From NCBI GenBank assembly GCA_001939145.1, contig LSRX01001634.1, forward strand, positions 1-64,000: a stretch of 64,000 nucleotides of DNA, read 5' to 3'. The stretch comes from Symbiodinium microadriaticum. Taxonomy: Eukaryota; Sar; Dinophyceae; Suessiales; Symbiodiniaceae. A model generated the notes under the pieces. It worked only from the letters and a program-made list of their open reading frames with translations, did no database searches and was not told the DNA's origin. A program made the translations under genes and the position numbers. Positions 30,601-39,835 of this stretch are shown here, piece by piece. Positions within the stretch are counted from its first letter, which is position 1. Every line of letters starts with the position of its first letter.

Positions 30601-32291
30601 GCAAAGCGCTTGCCCCCCGCCGCAGAAAGATCAACTAGCACTGCGGCGTGGTCGTTGCAATCGTGCACTCGTGAGAAGACCATGACTGTAGCATAGCCCT
30701 CGAAGGGCAAGGGCTCAACGACAGCACTGCATTCTAGGTGGGCTACTGGGATGCGCTCGGCAGCCTGCCTGGTCCGAGCAATAACCTCGTTAACGGCTTC
30801 CCCAGGCTTGCAGTGTATGGCAATAAACTCGGCTTGGTAATGTGGGGCGAAAAGGGCAACCCCTAGAATTCCCGTTTCATACCCCTCATTATCGGCCAAC
30901 ACACTGTCAAAACTGGCCTCTGCGATGCGCCTAGCTTCAGGCGTGAAAATGGTTGGACGCCTCCGCCAGGCCTCAGGCACATCATCACCCCGCCTGTCCC
31001 ACGGGGCCGCGGGGCTCCTTGGGCTGGGTGGTTCATCGTCGTCGGCTTGCATGATATCTGAACTGGCAACCTCTTCCTCAGGTGCCTCCTCAGACGCAGA
31101 GCTGAGGTGGCTAGCAAAGAGCACCAAGGCTGCGTTTTCATCAATGAAGACCTCGTCAAAAGCTCGTCGCCCACCTACCGCGTCAAGGCGCATGGCAACT
31201 GGCAGGTGTATGCGCATACGCGCCGCAAGGCTCGGCAGGTGTATCACTGGGTGACACGTGTGGAGCACCGAAGGCAGCACTCCAACAGCACGGGCATCGC
31301 ACAAAGTAAAGATATCCCGTCTCTGTCCCTGGAGCCTATCTGTTCCAGGCCAAGGAAGGTTAAACACGCAAAAGATCTTGTCGCAAACAAAGCCCTTAAA
31401 GGTGAGGTCGTGGAAAGGGAAGTCACAAGTTGTGACTTCATGGATGTCCTCATCGAGGCATGCACAAACAGTCTGGGATATCCCATTCTGCGCGGTTTGC
31501 TCGGCTGGCAGAAAGAAAGATTTACCTTGATGCTGCACTAGGGAGCCGCGTATCGTCACATCAGTAGGCATCCTGGAGATTGGCCCCCATTCGGCTTCAT
31601 TAGCAATCAGGTCCTCGAAGGAACCACAATGGACGGGTGCATCAACAGAAGTGGCAACGGTAACTACGGCACCATCATACATGGTGACAAACTCCCCTGC
31701 GAGCCAGGGGGTCTGGTTGCGCCCGAAGAAGACATGGAAATCCCCTGAATGGTTAGTGGCTCCGGGCTTGATCTTGAGCATCAACTGAGCATACGAAAGC
31801 CTGCGCGGTACGACCTCCGCGAAATAATTACCTCCAATTCTCGTGAGGTCGATAATGATTGCAGTGGCATCAGCACCCCCGGCATCTCTTATAACCCTTG
31901 GCATCCTGACGAAACTGGCATATCCCGGGTATCTTTGAGGCAAAACCGGAACAATCACTGGATACAGTTCATGCGGAACCCCACCCACATGATCCTGGAT
32001 TGCATCAATTATTCCATAAGCCTTGGCTTCCGGTGACGGCTGGATGGCGAAAGAGACTGTGGGAAAGAATGGCGTATGCACATACACCCCAAGCCATCTC
32101 TCTCGGTCATCGTCTAGGACAGCAGGGGCTGCGGTAGGGAGTTCACGCACATGTGGTGACTCCGCGTTTGCCACACTGAGCCACGGTAAGTGCACCTGGT
32201 TCCTGCCTGAAAAGGTCGGTTCATGCATGGAGGGTGCATCAGGGAAATCATCTGGTGGCTCAACATCATAATTGCCGTATGGTGCTGTCAT
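27681..32291 (-). CDS. LINE ORF2 N-terminal region with tandem A-B repeat modules
   Basis: From the chosen ATG at 32291 the frame gives 1536 residues to a TGA at 27683-27681. I see a repeating two-part unit. Part A (about 145 residues) has a hydrophobic strand ending in I/V-D, then G-G/D-G-x-x-F-A, then a L/P-x-x-L-S-like step and an F-V-type strand. Copies lie at about 32099-31650, 30869-30432, 29315-28872 and 28172-27732. Part B (about 115 residues) is marked by D-A-R-x-V/I or D-F-R-Q-V. Copies lie at about 31517-31167, 30299-29967 and 28784-28422, and a fourth continues past the stop at 27625-27190. Linkers are acidic or Ser/Pro/Arg-rich. No known domain is recognised. The position before RNase H and endonuclease suggests a role in RNP assembly or targeting, but that is a guess. 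Confidence 0.65.
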   Translation of the reverse strand: MTAPYGNYDVEPPDDFPDAPSMHEPTFSGRNQVHLPWLSVANAESPHVRELPTAAPAVLDDDRERWLGVYVHTPFFPTVSFAIQPSPEAKAYGIIDAIQDHVGGVPHELYPVIVPVLPQRYPGYASFVRMPRVIRDAGGADATAIIIDLTRIGGNYFAEVVPRRLSYAQLMLKIKPGATNHSGDFHVFFGRNQTPWLAGEFVTMYDGAVVTVATSVDAPVHCGSFEDLIANEAEWGPISRMPTDVTIRGSLVQHQGKSFFLPAEQTAQNGISQTVCACLDEDIHEVTTCDFPFHDLTFKGFVCDKIFCVFNLPWPGTDRLQGQRRDIFTLCDARAVGVLPSVLHTCHPVIHLPSLAARMRIHLPVAMRLDAVGGRRAFDEVFIDENAALVLFASHLSSASEEAPEEEVASSDIMQADDDEPPSPRSPAAPWDRRGDDVPEAWRRRPTIFTPEARRIAEASFDSVLADNEGYETGILGVALFAPHYQAEFIAIHCKPGEAVNEVIARTRQAAERIPVAHLECSAVVEPLPFEGYATVMVFSRVHDCNDHAAVLVDLSAAGGKRFAATLPTELSHSAWERYVKSMISVPFHACCTFVGCVTDPVAPSSPLRLHHGDLVAMQEWEFLERRCETHTQLLADRWEWKDPDRLPRPDKSSGVCMLTAEDRWFLHIKKFPGCTLLQAAEQSLGATPGSLTLGSARFAPIEDLCLQGEYCRGVLLACHTPPPVSVPPAEQLRDDTFIFLDFRQVGCRPYGMYQVGRCWFIPSLLGRFPFDVPTGYTLGIEGGRQDKDYLFANSGTTLRIRLIFVGAQPVSPSPLPPSSADGHEDGGPEPDLPGGGPASEVSSSAPRRDTNRSRSPRRADDSGGPMTRLALRALDNKLAVRIGTKLWVKQGARDLHALHFPTVACFSAISSHFRYGVQANKALSQTLPLTGCKLLCEPTPSSAADRGNLAILRFLAPRLGRPWRYLMPYGAEEILDASPEVSSDEGEVTPVDKTIHFAIAKPGYSLERVSVTVTLPAVIDEVIDMVQAARQEAYLNFFPYLLNVRPQPCKGSGFLIACPIWKPDILYICIDTSNIDGRIFAAECPAYIGRQQLIALADLPDRVDFLVHVADDDTPIGDDTRIHTFAGLRVCFLSPDAQFLYQPALGTTLLDASWWSPRDTVPYPGDGDAYCLVGSRETVLCMQRSLSPLTFRQHIASCVGIDEGRLRLFPSKPRIQDAVVNGLPCTTVVAFEENARGYDARLQAILLDARPIGQGWRLLYASLDDIAGTCLEDIFRDIPRGWFLRVCRACPQLTSQPLRSGHVLTVFSASAPGTGATEGVPRVDAASPAQPHDGPASPEQGDARNASGEEAPRGSGHADTTNAVADHAEAEVSTQYFIATFIIFGQNYAPELIEVRLPQGIEVTDALSLVAAARSLDDSALLPRLVVVDPQPYATHAILIAAPAWRPDGAMVLIDCYAFDGRTFTLQLPSYLTRSDILTASGIADIYEALVFVRGQPWPLPNGVRIDVVDGDLITVAPGMLRGGPLASLGAMLQS

Positions 32292-33310
32292 GGCGCTTAC
32301 GGCTTGAAGTTGAGAGGCGGAGATAATGAAAACTGGGATGACCCGAAACAAGGGGGAGTAGTATCGCTGCGGGAGACCGAACCATGTGGGTCGGTAGCCT
32401 TTCTGACCGCAGCCACTAGCAGCACGGGACTTACTGAGCTGGCCCTTCTTCCTCTGAAGTCTTTTTTCCCTGCTAGATAGATTGCAAGGATGCCAATCCA
32501 AACAGGATACCTGGAGTCGCGGACTGAAGCCTCCAAAGGCAAGGGCAACATGCACCGGAGCCCAATCAAAAGGGGAGCGGCACAAGGTTCCCAGCGGCGA
32601 GGACCTCCCATCGGCTTTCAGAGCCAAGAGACTCATAATGCTGCAAAACCCAAGCAGCATCAAAGACAGAAAGAAGGGGGTGATCAAGTCCTGTGCCATG
32701 TCAAGCAACTCCCAAAGGTCAGCTTGCCTCGAAAGAACTGCTACCTTGCAAGTGGCGGGCGTCCCCGAGCCACCGATACGCCTCTTAGGCGCCACCTGCT
32801 TGGTTTGGGTTGAAAGTCTCCCCAACAAAGGAAGATGAGTCACGCAGCCTCTAAAAACGGCGCGGACACGGTCACAAAAGCAACATAAAGACCTGAGGCG
32901 TGGCAAAATCGGCCATGCGCCACCACATGATGACAGATTGCAGTATGTTGCCTGATGAGAGGAGCGCACGCAGGTTGGAGGAGCACCCCGATATGGCATT
33001 CCCGTCGGGAGGGGATGTGATATTGAGAAACCAATCTGCACGGAAGGTATGACAGCCCGAATCCAGGGCGAGGATAACAGAAAGGACAATGAGTTGCATG
33101 TACAGAAAGGAGCGCCCTCAGAACACTGTACGGATAACCCAGCCTGTACAGGAAAATAAGCCCTCATGCTGTACAACTCAGGGGGGCGGCACAGGGGAAG
33201 ACTGCCAGCCTCAAGGAGCTTGCCAAATAGCATTTGACCGAGGTGTAAAAGACACTCCAGCCATGCCGTAAGGCAAGATCCGAGACCGGCAGGCCCTCCC
33301 CTGCACAGCA
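32292..33310 (-). other. Spacer between LINE ORF1 and ORF2
   Basis: There is no protein-like sequence here. The ORF2 frame is nevertheless free of stops throughout this stretch and further upstream to 34604, but the predicted peptide is Cys/Leu/Ser-rich and lacks domain character. I place the ORF2 start at the ATG at 32291, where acidic, ordered sequence begins. Confidence 0.45.
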
Positions 33311-34684
33311 TCATGTGTCCATCATCTCCGGGATCTCGCCAGGAGGTTCTGCATCTTCCACATCGAGATGGTGAACTTCGGGGCCCTGCAGATCTCCAGT
33401 GCCAACACCGGTAGCCTGGGGATATTCTCCGATGTTCGCTTCCTCCTGGCCGGCAGGTGGTCTGAGGCCAAAAGGATGCAGGGCGCATCTCTTTTGCTGT
33501 AGTCTGTCCGAGAGGGTGGCGCCGCCTGCAGGATCTACTGGCGGCGGCCTTTGCAACTTGATAGGTGTCCTCTTGGGTGTCCTGGAGCCTTCCTCGTAGG
33601 TCGCACCGGGTCTCGCAGCAGGTGATGCAATGTACGGATCCGTGATCACATGCTGGCGGTATCGTTCCGGGATCACCGTAGGCACTGGTCCAAATCCTGG
33701 CGGGAAGTCTGAACCTCCGACCATATGCGGAGCAGGGTGTTCCATCTGATCCGTCCCATGGGGAAAACCCGGGGCTCCGGGTGGTTCCATAGGGTGACCG
33801 CTGGAGTGTCCACCATGCCCCGGTGTGGGAGCATCCCGAGGGGCATGTCCTTCTGCAGCATGAGTCGGGAACACAGCCCATGGTGGTGTGCCAAAGTCCG
33901 CATTCGCTGTTCCTCGGGCTTGTTCCAAACCCGGTGCAGGCCTGGCCAGAGAGTGACACACTGGCCCCCCACGAGGTGGGTCGATGTTCGCGGCGGCCAG
34001 CCCACTTCTGGCGACGGCCTCCATGGCTGCTTGCAGAAAGGTTGCTCCTTGTGCTGGCTCTTGGACTTGGCTCCACAACGCATTCCATGCTTCGTGTATT
34101 GGTAGGGCCTCGTCTGTCCCCGTCTCGGCAGAGGTTGTGCGATTGAGTGCAATCGCTTGACACTGCGAAGCTGCCAAGTTGCCTGCTTCCACTGCCTCGG
34201 CATACTCTGCATCCAGCTTCTGCTGATCGATATCGTACTGCTGCTTTTGCTTGGCGTAACTTTTCTTCGTGTCCTCCTCGTACTGCAACCACTGTTTGCG
34301 CCTCCGTTCTTTCTGTTCTGTAATTTTGCGTAGCCGGAGATCTTGCTTCTTGGCAGCTGTCAAGGCTTTCTGCATAGCTGACAGGTAGCCCGTAGGGCCG
34401 ACTATCGCCTGCTGGTCTGCCTGCGGCTGCTCCCTGAGCTCCACTTGGTCGTACCGGACTTCGAGATTGGCTTGCCGGCGGGGCGACCACGTGCCTTGCC
34501 AGTATTGCCATTTCCCTTTGCTTCCACTCTGTTGGCGACCATAATCCTGCCAAGAGGAGCCATATCGCGACTGTTGCTGCTCTCCGCCACCGTTTGATTT
34601 CCATCCTCGCTTTCCTCCCATGGAAGCAAGTTCTCGGTATTTTGGCCGGCTATGGTGGGCCGCCAAGCGGCGCAAAGAAGCCAC
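33311..34684 (-). CDS. LINE ORF1: RNA-binding/coiled-coil protein
   Basis: This is a 457-residue protein. Residues about 23-70 are rich in Gly, Gln, Arg, Ser and Trp, suggesting RNA binding. Residues about 105-185 are a highly charged Lys/Gln/Glu helix with heptad-like spacing, probably a coiled coil. The rest is rich in Pro, Gly and His. This three-part layout is typical of LINE ORF1 proteins, which package element RNA in ribonucleoprotein particles, although no RRM or zinc knuckle is visible. The ATG at 34684 is the first in frame after the GC-rich leader. It overlaps a long open stretch in the next frame that runs into ORF2. Confidence 0.65.
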   Translation of the reverse strand: MASLRRLAAHHSRPKYRELASMGGKRGWKSNGGGEQQQSRYGSSWQDYGRQQSGSKGKWQYWQGTWSPRRQANLEVRYDQVELREQPQADQQAIVGPTGYLSAMQKALTAAKKQDLRLRKITEQKERRRKQWLQYEEDTKKSYAKQKQQYDIDQQKLDAEYAEAVEAGNLAASQCQAIALNRTTSAETGTDEALPIHEAWNALWSQVQEPAQGATFLQAAMEAVARSGLAAANIDPPRGGPVCHSLARPAPGLEQARGTANADFGTPPWAVFPTHAAEGHAPRDAPTPGHGGHSSGHPMEPPGAPGFPHGTDQMEHPAPHMVGGSDFPPGFGPVPTVIPERYRQHVITDPYIASPAARPGATYEEGSRTPKRTPIKLQRPPPVDPAGGATLSDRLQQKRCALHPFGLRPPAGQEEANIGEYPQATGVGTGDLQGPEVHHLDVEDAEPPGEIPEMMDT

Positions 34685-34850
34685 AGGTGGAAACAGGCCA
34701 GCACGTCGTGCAGCCCAAACCTTTTTCCTGTCCTTGGCTCGCCGCCTCCGCTGGCCTCTATGCCAGCTGGGTGATTTTGGCGGGATGGCTCACACGTGCT
34801 CCTAAGCACTGGGGCTCTAGCTATACCCTCTCCTAGGGTTCGATCCAGAA

Positions 34851-35215
34851 CGCCTATAATCTATATACTAATATACCCTAACATAATACTACAATATACC
34901 AGAAGAATAGGTATACATATGATCATATATACCAAAATCTTGTCCTCTGTGCCAGGGCAGGGAGCGCCTGGAAGCCGTCGACGGCAGCGGCGACCTCACG
35001 GCCAGGGGCCCCGGGGCGGCGGCTTTTCGTCGCTTTCCGCTTTCGCTTTCTCGCTGTCTTCCTTCCTCTGCTTCACAGAATAATAGTAGACGATCATTAT
35101 TATACTGTCATATACAAAAATATAGACCATAAATCTAGAATAGACTATATCATGTCTACTATCATATCTACTGTCATGTTTACTAGCATAGACTCTCATG
35201 TACTATGTTTGTTCT
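34851..35215. other. AT-rich flank of the LINE with a GC-rich island
   Basis: AT-rich sequence with recurring TATAC/TACTATC words surrounds a GC-rich patch (about 34955-35070). No gene is visible. It is probably dynein intron plus the LINE insertion edge. Confidence 0.4.
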
Positions 35216-37175
35216 TTGGGGAAGGTGGTCTGCATGGCAGTGCTGAAGGCCCAGGACGAGGGAGGGACGGGAAGCGGGGGCAGCGCATGCGAAAGAAGGT
35301 GAAAACCAGCGCCGAGAAATGGAGCCCAGAGTTTGAAGAGCTGCAGAAGGCCCCAGCAGTGATGGGGATTCCGGGTGAAGTCCTGTGATCACCCCGATCC
35401 CTTAGAGGCGCAGAAGCTGCTTGTGAAGCAGCGATTCCAGTTTCCGGAGGATGGGATCTGGCGGAAGCACGGGGAAGCTTCTCCGCCCCCAAGCTGATGT
35501 CTCTGGTTTGACCTCAGGATTGGATGCACATCGAGCAAGTGCAGGGTGAGTGGGAGGCCGAACCAGTGTCTCTACAACTAGTGCACAGCGAGGAGAAACT
35601 GGGCCAGGCATTCGAACAAATCCTAACCCGACGCAACCGGGCGCCGCACTCGGTGCAGCATCAGCTGGTCCACGGTAAACGCCGCAAATCTACAAACCTG
35701 TCTGTCACAGATACTTGACCATGAACTACCGAAGCTTCGATCGGTGTTGGTCCAGAAAGACAAGCAGCTGGAGGAAAGCATCACTCAGCTCTATGCAGAA
35801 TGGCTTCGCCGGCATGTGTCAAAGAGGAAGCCACTGTTAGCTTGCCGAGATTTCGTGTTTCCAGGTCCAGCCAGAAACCGGTTCAGGGTGGCTTAAAGCC
35901 AACCGCAGCCATGCAAGCAATTAAGGACTTTGATGCCGGAGTCTCAGATCAGGTTCTTTTCGGAATTCTAAAATCTCAGCTCCTCCCTGCACCGCTAGGA
36001 GCGCCTCTTGATGCTCCGGGAACAGCACAGCCAGCTCGTGCAACTGAAGAAGTCCTTGCAGATGGAGGCTTGGTCAATTCCAACTGCTCACAGCAGTTGA
36101 CGTGAAACTCTTCAGGTGGGTGACGTGGAAGCATTGGCACCGTTGCAGGAGGACGCGACACAGTGACACGTGCCTTAGTCATGGAGCGGGAGGTCGTTGC
36201 ACCCGCGAGGAAATGGGAAACTTGAAGGATGTGTGGCAGTCGTCCCGGTTCATCGCAGCCAGTGGCAAAGGTCAAGCGAGGCAGACCTGCATCCTTGACG
36301 TTTTTGGCTAGGTCCGAGATCAATACGGTGCACAGCCGAGTGGAGACGTTGAAGGCTGCATGTCACTGCATGTCGCATAGCCCATGGCATCTTACGCAGT
36401 GGCCAGCAATTTCAGGAGACTTTGTGGACTGCAGTGGAGCCCAAGCGCATCAAGCACGCATTGGAGGTCGCGACAGATCGCTTGCGCAAATCGGACTTCT
36501 GCTTCCACTTTGCAGGACCTGCTTTCGAATATGAAGCAGATGGACCGGCGGCTGCAGCAGTACGAGGTCAGACTCCAGATGAAGAGTCGAGGATTCAAGA
36601 TCTTCGTGTAGTCGGTGGCGTCTGTGGAGGGGGAATCGGGAAAGTTGGAAAGCTCTCCATTCCTACAGCTGCCTTTGTTCTCGAAGGCATTCGACCACAT
36701 CCAGGAGCAACTTCAGGCTCAGATCAAGCTGAACCAGGCGCCGAGCATTGTGGTTCGGGTACAACGGAAGCTTTTGCTTCGTCTTGACTTCGAGGTCGTG
36801 GCAGAGCTGAAGACGGATGCGCTCAAGGAGCGTCACTGGAAGCAAATCGCCGCTTGGCTACTGCAGCCACTCCCGGGCTGCTTTGACTGCGCGGACGTCC
36901 CTGCGCAGGTCCAAATGCTAAAGCTTTCGGTTGGCTTCAATGAGCTGACGCCGCGTGCCAAGCAGCTCCAAGCAGCTCCAAGCTGCCCAGCCCTTTGGAG
37001 TGTTGGAGAGTCGTGTCGCGCGTTTTCGAGGCTGGGCCATCTCTGGGACTCCAACCTGGAGAAGCACCAGCCAGCCATCAAGGAGATGCTCGCCAGGGCA
37101 CAGGGCGAAATGGGCCTGGAACAGTTCCTGGCCGAGGCTCGGTCCTGCTCTGCAGGTCCTCAGAGGTCGTCGTAG
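35216..37175 (+). CDS. DYNC1H1: Cytoplasmic dynein 1 heavy chain, tail-to-linker exons
   Basis: The gene resumes after the LINE with K-K-V-K-T-S-A-E-K-W (about 35294), L-L-V-K-Q-R-F-Q-F-P (about 35418-35447), W-M-H-I-E-Q-V-Q-G-E-W-E then A-F-E-Q-I-L-T-R-R (35521-35556 and 35608 on, joined over a 51-base GC-AG intron), Q-K-D-K-Q-L-E-E-S-I (about 35754), G-G-L-K-P-T-A-A-M-Q-A-I (about 35889), M-G-N-L-K-D-V-W-Q (about 36213), F-Q-E-T-L-W-T-A-V-E-P (about 36411), L-L-S-N-M-K-Q-M-D-R-R-L-Q-Q-Y-E (about 36520-36567), T-D-A-L-K-E-R-H-W-K-Q-I (about 36814-36849) and N-L-E-K-H-Q-P-A-I-K-E-M with A-Q-G-E-M-G-L-E-Q-F-L (37052-37130). This is the mechanical linker that swings during the power stroke. There are no broken exons. 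Confidence 0.85.
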
Positions 37176-37194
37176 AGCGACAATTCTGAAAAGG

Positions 37195-38405
37195 TTCGAG
37201 AGAAATGGAGCAACTACGAGTATCGACCTTGGATAAGTTGTGTTGCAAAGAGCTGAGCTCCTCGGCCAAGAGGGTGCATAAAAAGCCCGTCTGCAGTTTG
37301 GAACTCGTGCCCTACAAGAGCAAGTGCCGGCTGATCCGTTCTTGGGTCTGGCTCTAAGCGGCGGATCGGCACGACCGGGAAAGATCCAGCAGTGTACATG
37401 TCCATCTATTCTGAGGATGACCTGTTTAGCCAGCTGGATGAGCACCTCCAGCACCTCGACACGGGGCTTTTTGAACTTTCTCACTTCCATCCGTTTCACT
37501 TCTTGTCTTCGTCGAGGAGCATTCAGTCGATGAAGATGTCTCCGTACTACAAGTCCTTCGAAGATGAAGGCGCCACTTGGGATGCCGGCACCTCGGAGAG
37601 AACCGAAGCAAAGCCCAACTTGAACGCCGGATGCCGTGAGGACAGGCTGAACAAGATTCGCATTGTCTTTGACTTGTGGATGGACGTGCAAAGACGGTGG
37701 GTCTACTTGGAGGGCATCTTCGGCAGCAGCGCGGACATCCAGCAGCTGCTCCCCAACGAGTTCGCCCGCCGGCAACCCAACATCCTCCGGCTTCCTACCG
37801 TGCTTTCAGCCCTCCACGAAGTCAAGGCTTCAAGACCATCGACTCCGAGTTTGTTGGTCTGATGAAGAAGGTGGCGGCCAAGCCCAAGGCCCCTTTTTTT
37901 TGGAGGGCGAAAAAGTCCTTCGGCTTTTGCCCGCTCTCTCTCTCTCTCTCTCTGCAAACACGGCGCTGCGATCAGGTCCTGGAGGCGCCCCCGCGAGTTT
38001 TCGGCGGGTTCTGAGGGAGACTCGGAGACACTCTCTCTCTCTCTCTCTCTCTCTCTCGCACTTCCTTGTCGAGCTTTAAACTGCTGTTCGTGGCAAACGT
38101 GTAGGCTTGCTGCCCTCAAGTCCTGCTGTGGTGCTTCTCCTGTTCAACCTTCGGGGCACAGAGACGAGATAAGATCAGGCAAAACGAAGTGTGAACGCAT
38201 CAGCTGCCAGGCCGTCGGCATTGAGGGGGTCCAGAAGCAGTTGGACCGTCTGTCGGACATGCTCACGGCCGTCCAGAAAGCGTTAGGCAAGGTCTCGTCG
38301 CACAGCTGCATGCCCGGGCTTGCTCTGCCCTAATTCGGCTGGACAGGAGACTACCTGGAGAAGCAGCGCTCCCAGTTTGCACGCTTCTACTTCGTCGGAG
38401 ATGAG
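37195..38405 (+). CDS. DYNC1H1: Cytoplasmic dynein 1 heavy chain, linker exons
   Basis: Exons encode [11 protein letters not shown] and [12 protein letters not shown] (about 37415-37570), [23 protein letters not shown] (split by nothing, about 37642-37710), followed by [15 protein letters not shown]. They continue with F-V-G-L-M-K-K-V (about 37850), [13 protein letters not shown] (about 38227-38265) and [10 protein letters not shown] (38376-38405). These correspond to the most conserved linker blocks. TC microsatellites interrupt the intron at about 37930-38055. The last exon ends at 38405, just before a GA-AG intron of 7.4 kb. Confidence 0.88.
37935..38057. repeat. TC microsatellites in a dynein intron
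   Basis: (TC)n runs lie at about 37936-37951 and 38030-38057. They lie between the exon containing L-M-K-K-V and the exon near 38210. Confidence 0.9.
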
Positions 38406-38764
38406 GACGGGCTGTTTATCTCTGGACGGTCTGGACTCTTGCGTCGCTGATGTCATCGGCGGGCACACGGCAAACAGACGAGGAAATTTCCAAGAGGTTG
38501 ACGGGTAGAAAGAGGACATAGTTCTGATCCGCATTTCACGGTCTCCGTTGTGGCTTAAAAACAGACGACATGGTCTGCCTGAATGCGGTGGCTACAATCT
38601 TGATCTTTTTCTATGGTGATGCTTGGGGCCCAGGCAATTGCCATGATGTACCATGTCAAAATATCATGTCATTAGAAGAAAGAAGTGCAGCTGTTGTCGA
38701 TGTGCTTCCTGACTGCCACTATGTTTGTGCTAGCGGCGCTACAACTGCACAAGATTTTCAAGGT

Positions 38765-39062
38765 TTGCGGCGGTGGAAGGGCGGGGAGGGGGGAGGGGGG
38801 GTTAATTACGTTCCGGTCTGAATCGTCAGTCACCACGACTTGAACCTTAAGCCTTAAGGTTTGGCGTGGCAAGTCTTGGCTGTCCAGTTAGGTGAGAGTG
38901 CAGGGTGCGTGGTTTCTGATCTTGGCCTCCAGGGCTTGGCACCTCAGGTTATTAACAATTAGTATTATTAATACTTATATATATATATATATATTGTATA
39001 TGTATATATATATATATATAATATTATTGATATTATTGTTTTTTTTTTGGGGGGGGGGGTAA
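38765..39062. repeat. G-rich tract, (TA)n block and T10-G10 junction
   Basis: A GGGGAGGGG-type tract lies at about 38787-38808. (TA)n-rich sequence is at about 38955-39030 and a run of T followed directly by a run of G at about 39040-39060. No gene is present from 38406 to 39070. Confidence 0.8.
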
Positions 39063-39147
39063 GAAGGTAAAATATGTACTATTTGAAGCCCTCTGTCCCG
39101 AGCCGTCAACTTTAATATTGAAGTCCGCGCTGGGACTTTAATGTTTC

Positions 39148-39386
39148 GGGAACGACTTTAATATTGAAATATTGAAGTATTTAAACATTGAAGTCCGCAC
39201 TGGGACTTTAATATTTAATCCGCAGGGCCTTAGTTTAATATTAAACTCCCGCCCTGCAGACTAAATATTAATGTCCGGCTAGCCGACGTTCTGGCCTGAG
39301 CCAGGAACGACTTTAATATTAAAATATTAAGTATTTAAACATTAAAGTCCTCGTTGGGACTTTAGTATTTAATCCGCAGGGCCTTA
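39148..39386. repeat. 85-bp direct repeat pair of TTTAATATT sequence
   Basis: The segment at about 39148-39232 recurs at about 39304-39386 with a few substitutions. Both contain the sequence GACTTTAATATT and end in CCGCAGGGCCTTA. The TTTAATATTGAAGT words recur throughout 39105-39390. Confidence 0.75.
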
Positions 39387-39404
39387 CAAAAAAAAACAAA
39401 TCTA

Positions 39405-39835
39405 TAACGGCTCCGCCACTAAGCAGCAGGTGTAGATTGTAACGGCTCCGCCAGTAGCTTGTGGAACGGCTCCAGCCGCGAGAAATACAGATCTATAACG
39501 GCTCCGTCATCAAGCAGCAGGTGTAGATTGTAATGGCTTCGCCAGTAGCTTGTGGAACGGCTCCTGCCTCGAGAAATACAGATCAAAAACGGCTCCGCCA
39601 CTAAGCAGCAGGTGTAGATTGTAATGGCTCCGCCAGTAGCTTGTGGAACGGCTGCCACGAGAAACACAGATCTATCACGGCTCCGCCACTAAGCAGCAGG
39701 TGTAGATTGTAATGGCTTCGCCAGTAGCTTGTGGAACGGCTCCTGCCACGACAAAGAGAGAGGTGTAACGGCTCCGCCACTAAGCAGCAGGTGTAAATTG
39801 TAATGGCTCCGCCAGTAGCTTAAACAACGGGTTTG
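39405..39835. repeat. Satellite, 91-bp unit, five copies
   Basis: AAGCAGCAGGTGTA begins at 39421, 39512, 39603, 39691 and 39782, giving a period of 91 bases (88 once). Each unit contains two GGCTCCGCCA-type motifs and a GCTTGTGGAACGGCT segment. A trailing partial copy is visible near 39894. Short frames in it are not genes. Confidence 0.92.

Larger units (their letters stand above)
21053..34850 (-). mobile_element. Giant LINE-type (non-LTR) retrotransposon inside a dynein intron
   Basis: A minus-strand element fills the space between dynein tail exons at 21.05 and 35.2 kb. From its 5' end it carries ORF1 (34684-33311), a spacer of about 1 kb, and one very long ORF2 frame (32291-21243) broken only by two TGA codons. 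Endonuclease plus reverse transcriptase and the absence of LTRs place it among LINEs. Edges are approximate: no poly(A) tail or target-site duplication was identified. Both flanks are AT-rich with similar TACTATxxCAT words (21080-21120 and 35150-35200), which may be the insertion target. The coding length, about 12.5 kb, is exceptional for a LINE. The frames are preserved, so the insertion is not very old. Confidence 0.85.

Noticed and set aside
32292-34604. First 771 codons of the long minus-strand frame as part of ORF2
   Set aside because: The peptide there is Cys/Ser/Leu-rich and overlaps ORF1, which has clear coiled-coil character. The open overlap is kept as a finding, not as a gene.
21274-34836. 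Many plus-strand open frames across the LINE
   Set aside because: They are antisense shadows of a GC-rich minus-strand coding region and show no domain or codon support.
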